From: Methylomusa anaerophila
Lineage (GTDB): Bacteria > Bacillota > Negativicutes > Sporomusales > Sporomusaceae
Assembly (NCBI RefSeq): GCF_003966895.1
Contig: NZ_AP018449.1
Span: 1,970,501-2,034,500, forward strand
Direction: 5' to 3'
Length of the DNA: 64,000 nt
The notes beneath the pieces are model-generated. The model saw only the letters and a program-made list of their open reading frames with translations. It was not told the DNA's origin and searched no databases. How positions within the stretch are numbered: position 1 is the first letter of the stretch; each line of letters begins with the position of its first letter. Of this stretch, positions 1-8,903 are shown one piece after another. The position numbers and the translations under genes are program-made.

Positions 1-1
1 A

Positions 2-901
2 ATAGCAGGAAAGGCGCTGCTGCAAAGCAGCCATCAATTGGAACAAAGTTTCGCCATCTTTAGAGCCGAGCCGTGTGACCCCAATATTCTTGGTTTTATC
101 AGCGATATTGCACTCCAGGTACATACCATTGATGTATGTATAATCTACAATCAGCTTAGTGATGGAATAAAGTATTCGGTAAGAAGCTGCATCCGGGAAG
201 TTATGGCTAATGAACTGGCAGCCTATCTGGCGGAAAATATTGGCTCAGGCGGCGGCCACGCGGAAAAGGCCGGCGGCTTTATCAGCCTGGCTAAATTTCA
301 CAATTTATATCCCGGCATTGATATTGACGCATATCTTTCCGACCGGATTGGGAAGTACTACGATAGTTATAACATCATCTACAGCAATGCTCATAACATA
401 GAGATTTCCAATATGAGGAAATACAAAAAACGGGATATTGTTGTTGGCTATGCTCATTCGGTTGATGTATTTGCCACTGGAACCCCGCTCTTGATCCGGA
501 CTTTAGAAGGAGATATCAATACATTTTCAGCGGAAGACATCTATATTATGGTGGGAGTGAAAGGTGAGGTTTACCCGATTAAGAAGGAGAAGTTTGATAA
601 AAGTTATAGAATGCTGGGGCAAAAGTATGATTTAGAAGCTGAATATGCGCCAACAATCAGAAATCGTCTCACCGGCGAAGTAGTCGAGCTGACAAAATTT
701 TTAAAGTCTTGTGTCGCCACAGGCGATACTGCTGTCTACGCCGCTCCGCTGACAAAGAATACAAAGGTATTCACGGCTTGGGACGATCAGAAATACATGT
801 CGGGTAAGGTTAATGATTACCTGGCAATCAGGCAGGATGATATTAACGATGTTTATATCATCGAAAACTCAATATTTCCCAGAACATATTCCCCGGAATG
901 A
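2..901 (+). CDS. DHH/DHHA1-family phosphoesterase, C-terminal part (5' end outside window)
   Basis: The reading frame is open to the left edge of the window (from base 2), so this is the 3' part of a gene whose start is not visible; a TTG at 38 is an in-frame codon, not a convincing start. The motif GSGGGHAEKAGG near residue 85 of the visible part is the glycine/histidine signature of DHHA1 domains found in RecJ-like and oligoribonuclease-like phosphoesterases. The catalytic DHH domain would lie upstream. About 190 residues follow the motif, longer than a plain DHHA1 end, and I do not recognise that extension. The gene is closed by a strong hairpin terminator right after the stop codon. Confidence 0.7.
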   Translation: MAGKALLQSSHQLEQSFAIFRAEPCDPNILGFISDIALQVHTIDVCIIYNQLSDGIKYSVRSCIREVMANELAAYLAENIGSGGGHAEKAGGFISLAKFHNLYPGIDIDAYLSDRIGKYYDSYNIIYSNAHNIEISNMRKYKKRDIVVGYAHSVDVFATGTPLLIRTLEGDINTFSAEDIYIMVGVKGEVYPIKKEKFDKSYRMLGQKYDLEAEYAPTIRNRLTGEVVELTKFLKSCVATGDTAVYAAPLTKNTKVFTAWDDQKYMSGKVNDYLAIRQDDINDVYIIENSIFPRTYSPE

Positions 902-910
902 GTATGAGTT

Positions 911-948
911 AACCTGCATTAGCGATAGCGCTGATGCAGGTTTTTTTG
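911..948 (+). terminator. Intrinsic terminator of the DHH-family gene
   Basis: The inverted repeat AACCTGCAT...ATGCAGGTT, with inner TAGCG/CGCT pairing, is followed directly by a run of seven T. It starts ten bases after the stop codon of the upstream gene. Confidence 0.9.
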
Positions 949-1268
949 TATAGACGATGATACCGTGGCAATGGCGTCGAGTGATCAAAGTCGCATATAG
1001 CCGGAGAATTTAGGCTGAAAACTTCCTCAGCCTATGCAAAAGGCAAATAAGCTGGAAATTTGGAGTATTTTCAAAGAATTTTCAAATAAATAACAAGAAT
1101 TATGAAGGAAATTGACAAAAAATGTCGAATAAACTCTTCAAAAATATATTATACAGCTGTTAATTTTAGTTTTCCACATCAGTTGCTTTTGGGCTAAACG
1201 GCAGATAGCCAATTATTTGTTCCTCATGAAAGTTATAAATATCTGATATTGCAAATGAAAAGAAAGGA
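949..1268. other. Intergenic leader of the CHAT/Slam-like locus
   Basis: An AT-rich stretch of 320 bases with no credible coding sequence. A TTGACA hexamer sits at 1112-1117 but has no -10 box at the usual 17-base spacing; TATATT at 1145 is too far away. The promoter of the downstream six-gene locus should be in this stretch but I cannot place it. No riboswitch class was recognised. Confidence 0.5.
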
Positions 1269-2639
1269 ATGGCGATGGCAATGTCTTTATCGAATTTGCA
1301 TCATTTTATTCTGGGGAAAATTACTATACTAGTTGTATTATCACTGCTGACGGTGTGTCTGCTTAATCCGCTTGAGGCAGCCGCCGGTAATGGAAGTGCA
1401 GTGGAAGGGGGCCGGATTGCCGCCGACTTGCCGGTGTCAGGCACAGCCCGGCAAAAATCCGAAGCAGCGGTGAATGTTCTGACGCAAAGCATTTCCCTGT
1501 TCCGGACAGAAGGAAAAAACGTCCTGGATGATATAACCCGGCAAATGGAACAAGACGAAACCGTTGGCGGGCAGTCCGCAGAAAATTTGCGGCAAGCTGT
1601 CGCGGAATCAGCCAATTCGTACAATGCCGCTTTGACCAAGCTGGAAAACCGTCTCAACAAGATCAAGAGCATGCAGGCCGGGATGACCGATGAAGGCAAG
1701 ACTATGGTCAATTTGCTGGCCGAGATCAATGGCAGCGCCAATGATCTGGAACAAGGACTGAACGGTATGCTGGACAAAGTGGGGGAAGCCTACCAGCGGG
1801 CGTATTCCTTGAGCGCGGCGGCAGGGGCAACCCAAAGAGCCGAGTTCAGCAAAAAAGTCGTCCTGGACAAGTTTGCCGATGCCTTCCGCCAATTACGGGA
1901 GTTGAAACAGTCGATAACCGAATTGTTGCTGGAAATTGTCGAACAGGAACGGCAGATTTATCGACAGAAGAACATACAAGGCATTCCGCCAAAAGTGAAG
2001 GAAGTATTGGAACTGTGGTCGCAAGCGGATGAGAGTCCAGGTCTTGGATTTGATAATGACAAATTTAGTTTGAGTTTACTGAACACCCCGGTGGCAATCA
2101 CGTCCTCCTGGAAACCGTTACAAATGCCTGCCCAAGAACAATTGGGCAATTACAGCTACACCGGCTGGGGGGGATGGACGAATCCCGCTCTTGCCAACAA
2201 CAATACGGTCAACAATAATGCCGTGCAGAACCAGGCGGCAGTTCTCAAAAATATTGTTACGATAACACCCGCAAATGAAATTCCGGCCCAAGGGACGGCA
2301 ACATACTCGGGAACAATTGCCGGCAGTTTTCACGACGGCGGAGTGACCGGCAACCTGACCGGCAGTGTCAGTTTAACGGCTTTCTTCGCCAACCGGATGT
2401 TGTCGGGAAACTACAGTTTGAACACCAGTTCGGGCAGCGTTTGGACCAACGGCAGCTTACGCGGCAGCTGGACAGTGGGCGGTACGGCGGTCAACGGCAC
2501 CATTCGCAGCGCTAACGGCATGAACGGCACAGTTGCCGGCGCTTTTCACGGCAACGACGCGGCCCAATTTAACGGCAACTGGTCAATGAATGGCGCCGGC
2601 AAAACGGCCGACGGGGCGTTTGGCGCCAGTAAGCAATAA
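1269..2639 (+). CDS. Secreted coiled-coil protein with TbpB-like C-terminal beta-barrel
   Basis: Protein of 456 residues. An N-terminal signal peptide (hydrophobic core around residues 15-33, likely cleavage after LEAAA) is followed by a long helical, probably coiled-coil region (about 60-235), a low-complexity Asn/Ala linker, and a C-terminal region (about 335-456) of short alternating Gly/Ser/Thr/Asn-rich strands. The last part, VAGAFHGNDAAQFNGNW, then GAFGASKQ, matches the pattern seen at the end of TbpB-like barrels (GxFxGxxA...GxF...FGAKR). There is no canonical lipobox, so it is probably secreted rather than lipidated. It is the first gene of the locus that ends with a Slam-like barrel, which fits a role as exported cargo. 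The barrel assignment is by pattern only. It starts at the ATG preceded by AAAGGAA. Confidence 0.6.
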   Translation: MAMAMSLSNLHHFILGKITILVVLSLLTVCLLNPLEAAAGNGSAVEGGRIAADLPVSGTARQKSEAAVNVLTQSISLFRTEGKNVLDDITRQMEQDETVGGQSAENLRQAVAESANSYNAALTKLENRLNKIKSMQAGMTDEGKTMVNLLAEINGSANDLEQGLNGMLDKVGEAYQRAYSLSAAAGATQRAEFSKKVVLDKFADAFRQLRELKQSITELLLEIVEQERQIYRQKNIQGIPPKVKEVLELWSQADESPGLGFDNDKFSLSLLNTPVAITSSWKPLQMPAQEQLGNYSYTGWGGWTNPALANNNTVNNNAVQNQAAVLKNIVTITPANEIPAQGTATYSGTIAGSFHDGGVTGNLTGSVSLTAFFANRMLSGNYSLNTSSGSVWTNGSLRGSWTVGGTAVNGTIRSANGMNGTVAGAFHGNDAAQFNGNWSMNGAGKTADGAFGASKQ

Positions 2640-2657
2640 GAGGGGGAGCGGATATAA

Positions 2658-4760
2658 GTGAGCGGGAAAATTATTTTTGGGATATCGGGCGAATATGTGG
2701 AATATGGGGCAATAAATTCGGACGGTACTAACTACCGTACATTTATTAATTCGTCCGATCAAGTCAATTATTCAAATGAGATATCGCTGACGGCAGATGG
2801 CAATAAGGCGGTATTTGCCGATACCGACGACAACATCAAAATAATATCGACCGATGGAACGGGTACTGCTGTTGATCTTACCAACGATGATCCCACCAAG
2901 AAGTCAGCGTTTGCGGCAATCTCGCCCGACGGACTTAAAGTTGCTTACTATCAGGGTAATAAGCTGATGCTGATGGACAGCGACGGGACAACCTCAGATA
3001 CGCCGGTCGAAATATTTACGGCGACAGAGCCCCTCCTGCTAGGAAAGGCTCCCAAGTGGTCGCCTGATGGCAACCGGATAGCGTTCTATGTTCAGCCGGG
3101 GGGGGAAGGAGCGGGTCTGTGGGTGGTCGACGCGGACGGAGAAAATCCGCTCCTTATACAAACTGTTAGTTCGGGGGACTCGTTGCAGAGTTTCGATTGG
3201 TCGCCGGACGGCGGCAAAATAGCTTTCTCTTATGGATCAGGCGGATTGAACGATATTTATGTGGCTAATGCAGACGGAAGCGAAAGTCCAACCGACTTAA
3301 CAAACACCGAGGATGAGAGTGAATATGGCCCCGTATGGTCGCCTAATGGTGCGGACATTATGTATCATACGCATGATACTATCAGTATATACGATTCGCT
3401 TGCAGAAACACTATCCATAGAAGAAACCGTAAGTGGCGACAGTAGCATTGACAGTACTGACTGGTCACCGGATGGGGCTCAGATTGTATTTATTAAATCT
3501 ACCTACGTGAGTCCGAATCCTGGTTATACTGAGCTATATGTTGAAAATGTTGGCCCTTCGGGTCCGGCAACGCCAATTTCGGGACTACCTTCTGGAGAGT
3601 ATATGTATGGTGTACTGTGGGTTGACGGCAGTGTAATTCCTCCTACCCCTCCTCCTCCAGACCCCTCAGACGGGTCAACCGATACCCCGGATGCCCCGGT
3701 AGTGACTCCGCCTCCTCCTCCGCCGCCTCCGGTTCCTCCCATCTTTTCCATTACCGGCGCTGAAGGAAAGGAAGGGGATGTCCTGGCTTTCACCGTGACC
3801 AGAGGAGGCGGTACCGACACTGCCGTGTCGGTAGGCTATTCAACTGTAGACGGGACGGCGACAGCCGACGAAGATTATACGGCCCAGAGCGGGTTTGTAA
3901 CCTTCGCCGCCGGCGAAACCTCCAAGACCATAGAAATACAGACCGTTGACAGTATCGGCATTGAGCCTACGGAAAACTTTGCTGTAAAATTATACCAACC
4001 CTCCGACGATGGAGCGATAGATGCAGATACTGCCACCGGCACTATCAAGGACAAGAACGGCAAGGCGCTGGACCTGTACATTTTGGAGGATGCTTCCTGC
4101 TCTTTCGCCGACGACATCGCTACCCTGGCGGGGAATGACAGTTCGTTCCAGTCATTATTCCAGGAGCTGCCGGGAATCAACGTAGGGGTAGGCTCCTTTG
4201 TCGACAAACCAATATTTCCCTTCGGCGAATATGACGATTATCTCTACCGGAATGAACTGTCCATGACGGCGGACAGCCAGAGCGTCGCAGCGGTGTTTGA
4301 TAATCTGCAGGCCATGTGGGGTGACGACGAACCGGAAGGACAACTGGAGGCGCTGCTGCAGACTGCCAAGCACAGCGATGAACTTGGTTTTCGCCAGGAC
4401 ACCGTGCGCATGGTGGTCCTATGCACGGATGCCGGCTATCACCAAGCCGGCGATGGAAATGCCTGGGGACTTATCGTAGCCAATAACGGGGACGGAGTAG
4501 CCGACGCCAATGAGGACTATGCGTCTGTCGAGCAGTTAAAAAACGCTCTAACTGAGGCTGATATTTTCCCGGTATTTGCCATTGCCGGCGGCGATGCCAA
4601 CTTGGCGTTGTACAACAACTTGGTGGCTCAACTGGGGATAGGCGCGGTGGTTAGTTTAAACAGTGACAGTTCGAACTTTTTCCAGGCGGTTCAGGCCGGC
4701 GTGCAGACTCATTATACCTATTCGCAGCAAGGCGGCGGTGTAGTAGGCTCGATTGTTTAA
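2658..4760 (+). CDS. TolB-like beta-propeller / Calx-beta / VWA-like surface protein
   Basis: 700 residues from a GTG start behind GGGGGAG. Residues about 1-320 hold at least five PD40/TolB-type propeller repeats (WSPDGNRIAFY, WSPDGGKIAFS, WSPNGADIMY, WSPDGAQIVF). A proline-rich linker (about 325-365) leads to one Calx-beta domain (about 370-465, with the typical DGTATADEDY and FAAGETSKTI motifs). The last 230 residues resemble an integrin-beta-like VWA domain starting LDLYILEDASCSF, where the usual DxSxS metal site is altered to DASCS. These are extracellular-type domains, yet no N-terminal signal peptide is visible, so export would need another route or a different start. It lies 18 bases after the preceding gene, in the same operon. 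Its function is unknown; ligand or ion binding is a guess from the domains. Confidence 0.65.
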   Translation: MSGKIIFGISGEYVEYGAINSDGTNYRTFINSSDQVNYSNEISLTADGNKAVFADTDDNIKIISTDGTGTAVDLTNDDPTKKSAFAAISPDGLKVAYYQGNKLMLMDSDGTTSDTPVEIFTATEPLLLGKAPKWSPDGNRIAFYVQPGGEGAGLWVVDADGENPLLIQTVSSGDSLQSFDWSPDGGKIAFSYGSGGLNDIYVANADGSESPTDLTNTEDESEYGPVWSPNGADIMYHTHDTISIYDSLAETLSIEETVSGDSSIDSTDWSPDGAQIVFIKSTYVSPNPGYTELYVENVGPSGPATPISGLPSGEYMYGVLWVDGSVIPPTPPPPDPSDGSTDTPDAPVVTPPPPPPPPVPPIFSITGAEGKEGDVLAFTVTRGGGTDTAVSVGYSTVDGTATADEDYTAQSGFVTFAAGETSKTIEIQTVDSIGIEPTENFAVKLYQPSDDGAIDADTATGTIKDKNGKALDLYILEDASCSFADDIATLAGNDSSFQSLFQELPGINVGVGSFVDKPIFPFGEYDDYLYRNELSMTADSQSVAAVFDNLQAMWGDDEPEGQLEALLQTAKHSDELGFRQDTVRMVVLCTDAGYHQAGDGNAWGLIVANNGDGVADANEDYASVEQLKNALTEADIFPVFAIAGGDANLALYNNLVAQLGIGAVVSLNSDSSNFFQAVQAGVQTHYTYSQQGGGVVGSIV

Positions 4761-4813
4761 GCTGTGAGATGGTAATCAGGACTGACCGCTTGGGAAGGGG
4801 TGAAAGTTAGCTT

Positions 4814-7800
4814 ATGCGGACACTGCATATCTTTATTTCCTCCCCCGGCGACGTGGGTCAGGAACGTTTGCTGGCGCAGCGGGTCATAGAACGGCTCAGC
4901 GGGGAATTCGCCGCCTTTTTCAAACTAGAGTGCTTCCTGTGGGAAAACCTGGCGGTGAAGGCTACATCCCATTTTCAGGATCAGATTGGCGACGATTTGT
5001 CGCAAGCGGATATTATGATCTGCATTATTTGGCAGCGGCTGGGCACTCAACTGCCGGGGCATTATGTCAAAGAAGACGGTACTCCTTATTTGTCCGGCAC
5101 CGAATGGGAGTTTGAGACGGCTGCCAGGCTGTACCGGGAAACAGGCAAACCATTGTTTCTGGTATACCGGAAGACCAAGAAGCCTGACCCGGTTTATCTT
5201 GATGAACAAGACCGGCAGGAGCGGGAAAAGCAACGGCGGTTGGTGGCCGAGTTCTGGCGCACCCGCTTCGGGGATCATATCGAGGGTTTTAAAGCGGCCT
5301 ACACCGGTTTTGAGACGGCGGAAGAGTTCGAGGAAAAACTGGAAGTTCATTTGCGGGACGTGATCAAAAAGCAAGTCCCTGATGTCTGGACCGAAGATCA
5401 GGAAGACGCCATTAGAACCAGCTGGTTTTCCGGATCGCCGTACCGGGGGCTGGAAACCTTCGAAGAGGAGCATGCCCCGGTATTTTTCGGCCGGACAAAA
5501 GCCGTGACCGAAATTAAGGACCTGCTTGTCCGGCAGGCGGCGGACGGCCGACCTTTTCTCATGATTTTTGGCGGCAGCGGCAGTGGCAAGTCTTCGGTGG
5601 TGCGGGCCGGGGTCATTCCCACTCTCACCCATCCCGGCGTTATTGAGGGCGTCGACTTATGGCGGCGCTGCATCTTCCGTCCCGGCGACGCCGGCGGCGA
5701 TCCTTTTCGCGCTATGGCGCAAGCCTTAAATACGGCCAAAGGTCTGCCGGAATTATTTATTGACGGCAAAGATCCGGCTCAAGTCGCCGCGGAATTTGGC
5801 GACGACTCCGTCCAGGCTGAGAAGCTGCTGACGCAAGCCCTGGAAGCAGCAGCGGCGGCGATGGCCAAGCAGGAAGCCTTGGCGGCGCTGCCTGTGGCCA
5901 AACTTTTGGTAGTTATTGATCAGGCGGAGGAATTGTTTACGGCCGGGCCGGACGCAGCCGGCCGGCGGCGGTTTGTGCAGCTTGCAGCGCAGTTGGCTGC
6001 CGCCGGGCTGGTCTGGTTTTTGGGCACAATGCGCAGCGACTTTTATGCCCGCTGCGCCGAGATTCCGGAATTGGTGGAACTTAAGTCCGGTTCAGGCCAA
6101 TATGATTTATTGCCGCCGTCCTTTTCGGAAATCGGTCAGATAATTCTCAAACCTACTTATGCCGCCGGGCTCCGGTTCGAAAAGAACGTTATGACCGGCC
6201 AGACTTTGGATGAAGTGCTGCATGAGGCTGCAGCCGCCAACCGGTCGGCTTTGCCGTTGCTGGAATTTACGCTGGCCGAGCTGTATAAACAGCGACAGGG
6301 CAACATCCTGACTTTCGCCGCTTATCACGACATGGGAGGAATGGAAGGGGCGCTGGCTCGCAACGCCGAAAGGGTGTTCGCTTCGCTGCCACCGGCGGTG
6401 CAAGCGGTTTTTCCCGATATTTTTCGCGCTATTACCACTATTGATGATCATGAAGACGAAAAGGTCAGCGGCCGGCGGGTCGATTTGGCAGTTATAACGA
6501 TTAGCGGCGAACATAAGCAGTATGTGGATGCTTTTGTTCAAGCCCGTCTGCTGGTTGTGGGAACAGGCAGCGACGGCGCGGCTGCCGTCGGGGTGGCGCA
6601 TGAGTCGCTGCTGCGATCCTGGCCCCGTGTGCAAGCCTGGCTGAATGAAGAAAAAGACTTTTTGCGGCTGCGCAACAGACTGCTGGAAGCAACCTTGCGC
6701 TGGCAGGAGGAAAATCGCCGGGACGAATATTTACTGCCGGCGGGCAAACCATTGAACGACGCCCGGGATGCCCTGAAGCGCTGTCCGGCCCACCTGGACG
6801 GGCCGATCGTGGCGTTTATCGAAGCTTCCTTAAATCTGGCCAAACGGCGGCGGCGCAACAGGCGACTGGCGGCGGTGGCGGCATGTGTGGCGCTGATCGG
6901 CGGTTTTTACGCCTTTATGGGAACCACCTGGGGTGAAAAGATGGTGGAACTGCGGCACGACATAGAGACCGTCATGGTTGGCGGCGTAGACATTTTAACC
7001 GCGGAAAAGTTTGGCTGGGTATCGGACCAATTGGCTTTTATCGACATTGACCATGAAACATATCTTAAATGGGGCAAGCCGGAACTTACACCCCGGGATA
7101 AACTGGCCGAACTGATTGAGATGCTGCACCGCAGCGGCGTTAAAGTTATCGCCCTGGATATATTTCTGGACGAGGCGGATTATCAGTTTCCGGACCGGGA
7201 CGCCAGACTGCGGCAGGTGCTGCAGGCCATAAAAAACGATCCCAACGGACCCAAAATTATTTTTCCGGTCAAAATGTACAGCGACGGCATGCTGGGCACT
7301 AATATCTTCGACGATTTAATCGATAATCAGGATAAATTTTTCAAATCAGTTCCCTGGGCTACGGTGGCTTCTAATTACGACAACAAGATGCGTTTCTGGT
7401 ATCCTTATGACATTTACACCCGGCCGGACGGGTCCGCCGCGACGGTGTGGGGTACGCCGCTCTTGGCGGCGGCGTTGGGCGGCAATGCGGCGGACCAGCT
7501 CCATACGTTGGGCCGGCAAATCGCTCTTGCGGCCGGCAACGGAAAAAACAGCAATCTGTACGCCGTTACTATGCACTTCGGCAATAAAGAAGTGAAAGCC
7601 AATTTTGCCGATAAAACACGGTATGAAAACCACCGGATCAAGTATTACCTGGTGCCGGAAGGCGTACTGCGCAAAGACGACCCGGGAAACTTGTTTCTAA
7701 AATCCTTCAAAGTCAGCGGCTTGGGCAAATACCTGTCGCCCCGGGGCGACGTCCCGCTGCTTAGAGGCAAGATTGTCGTTGTCGGCAACTCCAGCCCGGA

Positions 7801-7891
7801 TAAACATGACAGTTATCCAACGCCGTTGGGGACTATGCCGGGAATGTATGTTCACGGCAATGTGATCAACAGCATTATTTTGGGACTGTAA
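4814..7891 (+). CDS. DUF4062-STAND ATPase-CHASE2 membrane signalling protein
   Basis: 1025 residues. Residues 1-100 begin MRTLHIFISSPGDVGQER, the DUF4062 signature (TIR/SIR2-like fold domain of signalling ATPases). A STAND-type P-loop NTPase follows, with Walker A GGSGSGKSS near 253-261 and Walker B LLVVIDQAEELF near 365-376, then a helical winged-helix/arm region to about 670. A single transmembrane helix (about 680-704) follows an Arg-rich stretch, and the remainder is a CHASE2 extracytoplasmic sensor domain (FIDIDHETY, ALDIFLDEADY, GKIVVVGNSS, GMYVHGNVINSII). In usual CHASE2 proteins the domain precedes a kinase or cyclase; here it is C-terminal to the ATPase and ends the protein. Its neighbours encode FecR-like and CHAT proteins, which suggests transmembrane control of the exported protease. 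The output is unknown. Confidence 0.8.
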   Translation: MRTLHIFISSPGDVGQERLLAQRVIERLSGEFAAFFKLECFLWENLAVKATSHFQDQIGDDLSQADIMICIIWQRLGTQLPGHYVKEDGTPYLSGTEWEFETAARLYRETGKPLFLVYRKTKKPDPVYLDEQDRQEREKQRRLVAEFWRTRFGDHIEGFKAAYTGFETAEEFEEKLEVHLRDVIKKQVPDVWTEDQEDAIRTSWFSGSPYRGLETFEEEHAPVFFGRTKAVTEIKDLLVRQAADGRPFLMIFGGSGSGKSSVVRAGVIPTLTHPGVIEGVDLWRRCIFRPGDAGGDPFRAMAQALNTAKGLPELFIDGKDPAQVAAEFGDDSVQAEKLLTQALEAAAAAMAKQEALAALPVAKLLVVIDQAEELFTAGPDAAGRRRFVQLAAQLAAAGLVWFLGTMRSDFYARCAEIPELVELKSGSGQYDLLPPSFSEIGQIILKPTYAAGLRFEKNVMTGQTLDEVLHEAAAANRSALPLLEFTLAELYKQRQGNILTFAAYHDMGGMEGALARNAERVFASLPPAVQAVFPDIFRAITTIDDHEDEKVSGRRVDLAVITISGEHKQYVDAFVQARLLVVGTGSDGAAAVGVAHESLLRSWPRVQAWLNEEKDFLRLRNRLLEATLRWQEENRRDEYLLPAGKPLNDARDALKRCPAHLDGPIVAFIEASLNLAKRRRRNRRLAAVAACVALIGGFYAFMGTTWGEKMVELRHDIETVMVGGVDILTAEKFGWVSDQLAFIDIDHETYLKWGKPELTPRDKLAELIEMLHRSGVKVIALDIFLDEADYQFPDRDARLRQVLQAIKNDPNGPKIIFPVKMYSDGMLGTNIFDDLIDNQDKFFKSVPWATVASNYDNKMRFWYPYDIYTRPDGSAATVWGTPLLAAALGGNAADQLHTLGRQIALAAGNGKNSNLYAVTMHFGNKEVKANFADKTRYENHRIKYYLVPEGVLRKDDPGNLFLKSFKVSGLGKYLSPRGDVPLLRGKIVVVGNSSPDKHDSYPTPLGTMPGMYVHGNVINSIILGL

Positions 7892-7944
7892 CTGTAACGG
7901 ACGAAACGGATTTTAGGACAAATTGTACAAGGAGGTACTGCGCT

Positions 7945-8871
7945 GTGAGAAAAGCGACGGGAAAAACAATCAACAAGGCGGTTATGATACTGGGAATTAT
8001 TCTCCTGACGGTTCTGTGTCCGGGACCGGCAGTGCTGGCTGCTATGCCGAGAGGCATAATTGCCGGCGACGTTGCCGGCAATGTTGTGATTTTACGGGAT
8101 GGCCAGCAAATACCGGCCCAAAGGGGAGAAGCCTTATATGAAGGCGATATTTTGCAGGGTGACGGTGTAGACAGCCTGGCTATTGAATGGCATCCCTATA
8201 CTCAGGCTCAGGCGGTAGGCAGCAATGAGCTAAAGGTAGTATATTCGCCGCCGGGAGCTCTTAATTTGGCCATATACAAAATGAAAGAGTTTTTCGGTTT
8301 TGTCGACGGCGAAATGCGGGCTCAATACGCCGCCACCAGAGGCCCGGTCGTATCGGCGCCGGCCGGGGAGGAGCGCTATCCTTTACCTGGCTATATGGCT
8401 ACCCTTCTGCCCGGTCAACCGGTAACCTTTGCCTGGGGGGAAGCAAGAGGCAAAGCTTTGGTGGTTGAAACCAAAGACAAGCGAACTGTGTTTCGCAAAG
8501 AGGTAAGCGGACAAAAGAACCTGGAACTGACACCGGAAGAGATGGGCTTAACGCCGGGGCAGACCTACCTTTGGCGGGTGGAAGGTTTGTACGACACTTA
8601 TAAGCTTATGCTTCTGGACAATGACACCGCCTCGCAAGTAACCGAAGGATTGCGCTCCATAGAAACAGGCGCCGGCACGGCTAACGACAAGCTGCTTAAC
8701 AAAGCCATGTTCTTGCAATTTGCCAGCGAGTCCAGTCCGGACAAAGTGGATCTGTACTGGCTGAGCTACCGGTTTTTGAAAGCTGCCGGCGACGACGGCC
8801 GGCAAGAAATGAAAGAAAAAGCCGGGCACTTGCTGCGGCGGTTTGAGCAGCACCTGGACAGCACCCGCTGA
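7945..8871 (+). CDS. FecR-like periplasmic protein
   Basis: 308 residues from a GTG start preceded by AAGGAGG. The signal peptide spans about residues 10-33 (hydrophobic core, cleavage near AVLAA). Residues about 35-110 form the small beta domain typical of FecR-type proteins (GDVAGNVVILRDGQ, then GEALYEGDILQGDG). The C-terminal half is predicted mixed beta/alpha and not recognised. FecR domains in other bacteria pass periplasmic signals to membrane partners, but there is no sigma factor here. The gene lies between the CHASE2 sensor ATPase and the CHAT protease, 53 and 32 bases away, in one operon, so a structural or sensing role with them is likely. It is not an iron-dicitrate regulator on this context. 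Confidence 0.7.
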   Translation: MRKATGKTINKAVMILGIILLTVLCPGPAVLAAMPRGIIAGDVAGNVVILRDGQQIPAQRGEALYEGDILQGDGVDSLAIEWHPYTQAQAVGSNELKVVYSPPGALNLAIYKMKEFFGFVDGEMRAQYAATRGPVVSAPAGEERYPLPGYMATLLPGQPVTFAWGEARGKALVVETKDKRTVFRKEVSGQKNLELTPEEMGLTPGQTYLWRVEGLYDTYKLMLLDNDTASQVTEGLRSIETGAGTANDKLLNKAMFLQFASESSPDKVDLYWLSYRFLKAAGDDGRQEMKEKAGHLLRRFEQHLDSTR

Positions 8872-8903
8872 CATATAATGGATTTTTTATCGGAGGTAGC
8901 GAA

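Noticed and set aside
12..36. Start codon for the first gene near the left edge
   Set aside because: The frame is open through base 2 with family-like sequence, so the true start is outside the window.
1112..1150. TTGACA and TATATT as promoter of the CHAT locus
   Set aside because: The spacing is 27 bases, far from the 16-18 needed.
4925..5632. Long minus-strand frame of 235 codons opposite the STAND ATPase gene
   Set aside because: It is antisense to a clear conserved protein and its composition is that of a reverse-frame shadow.
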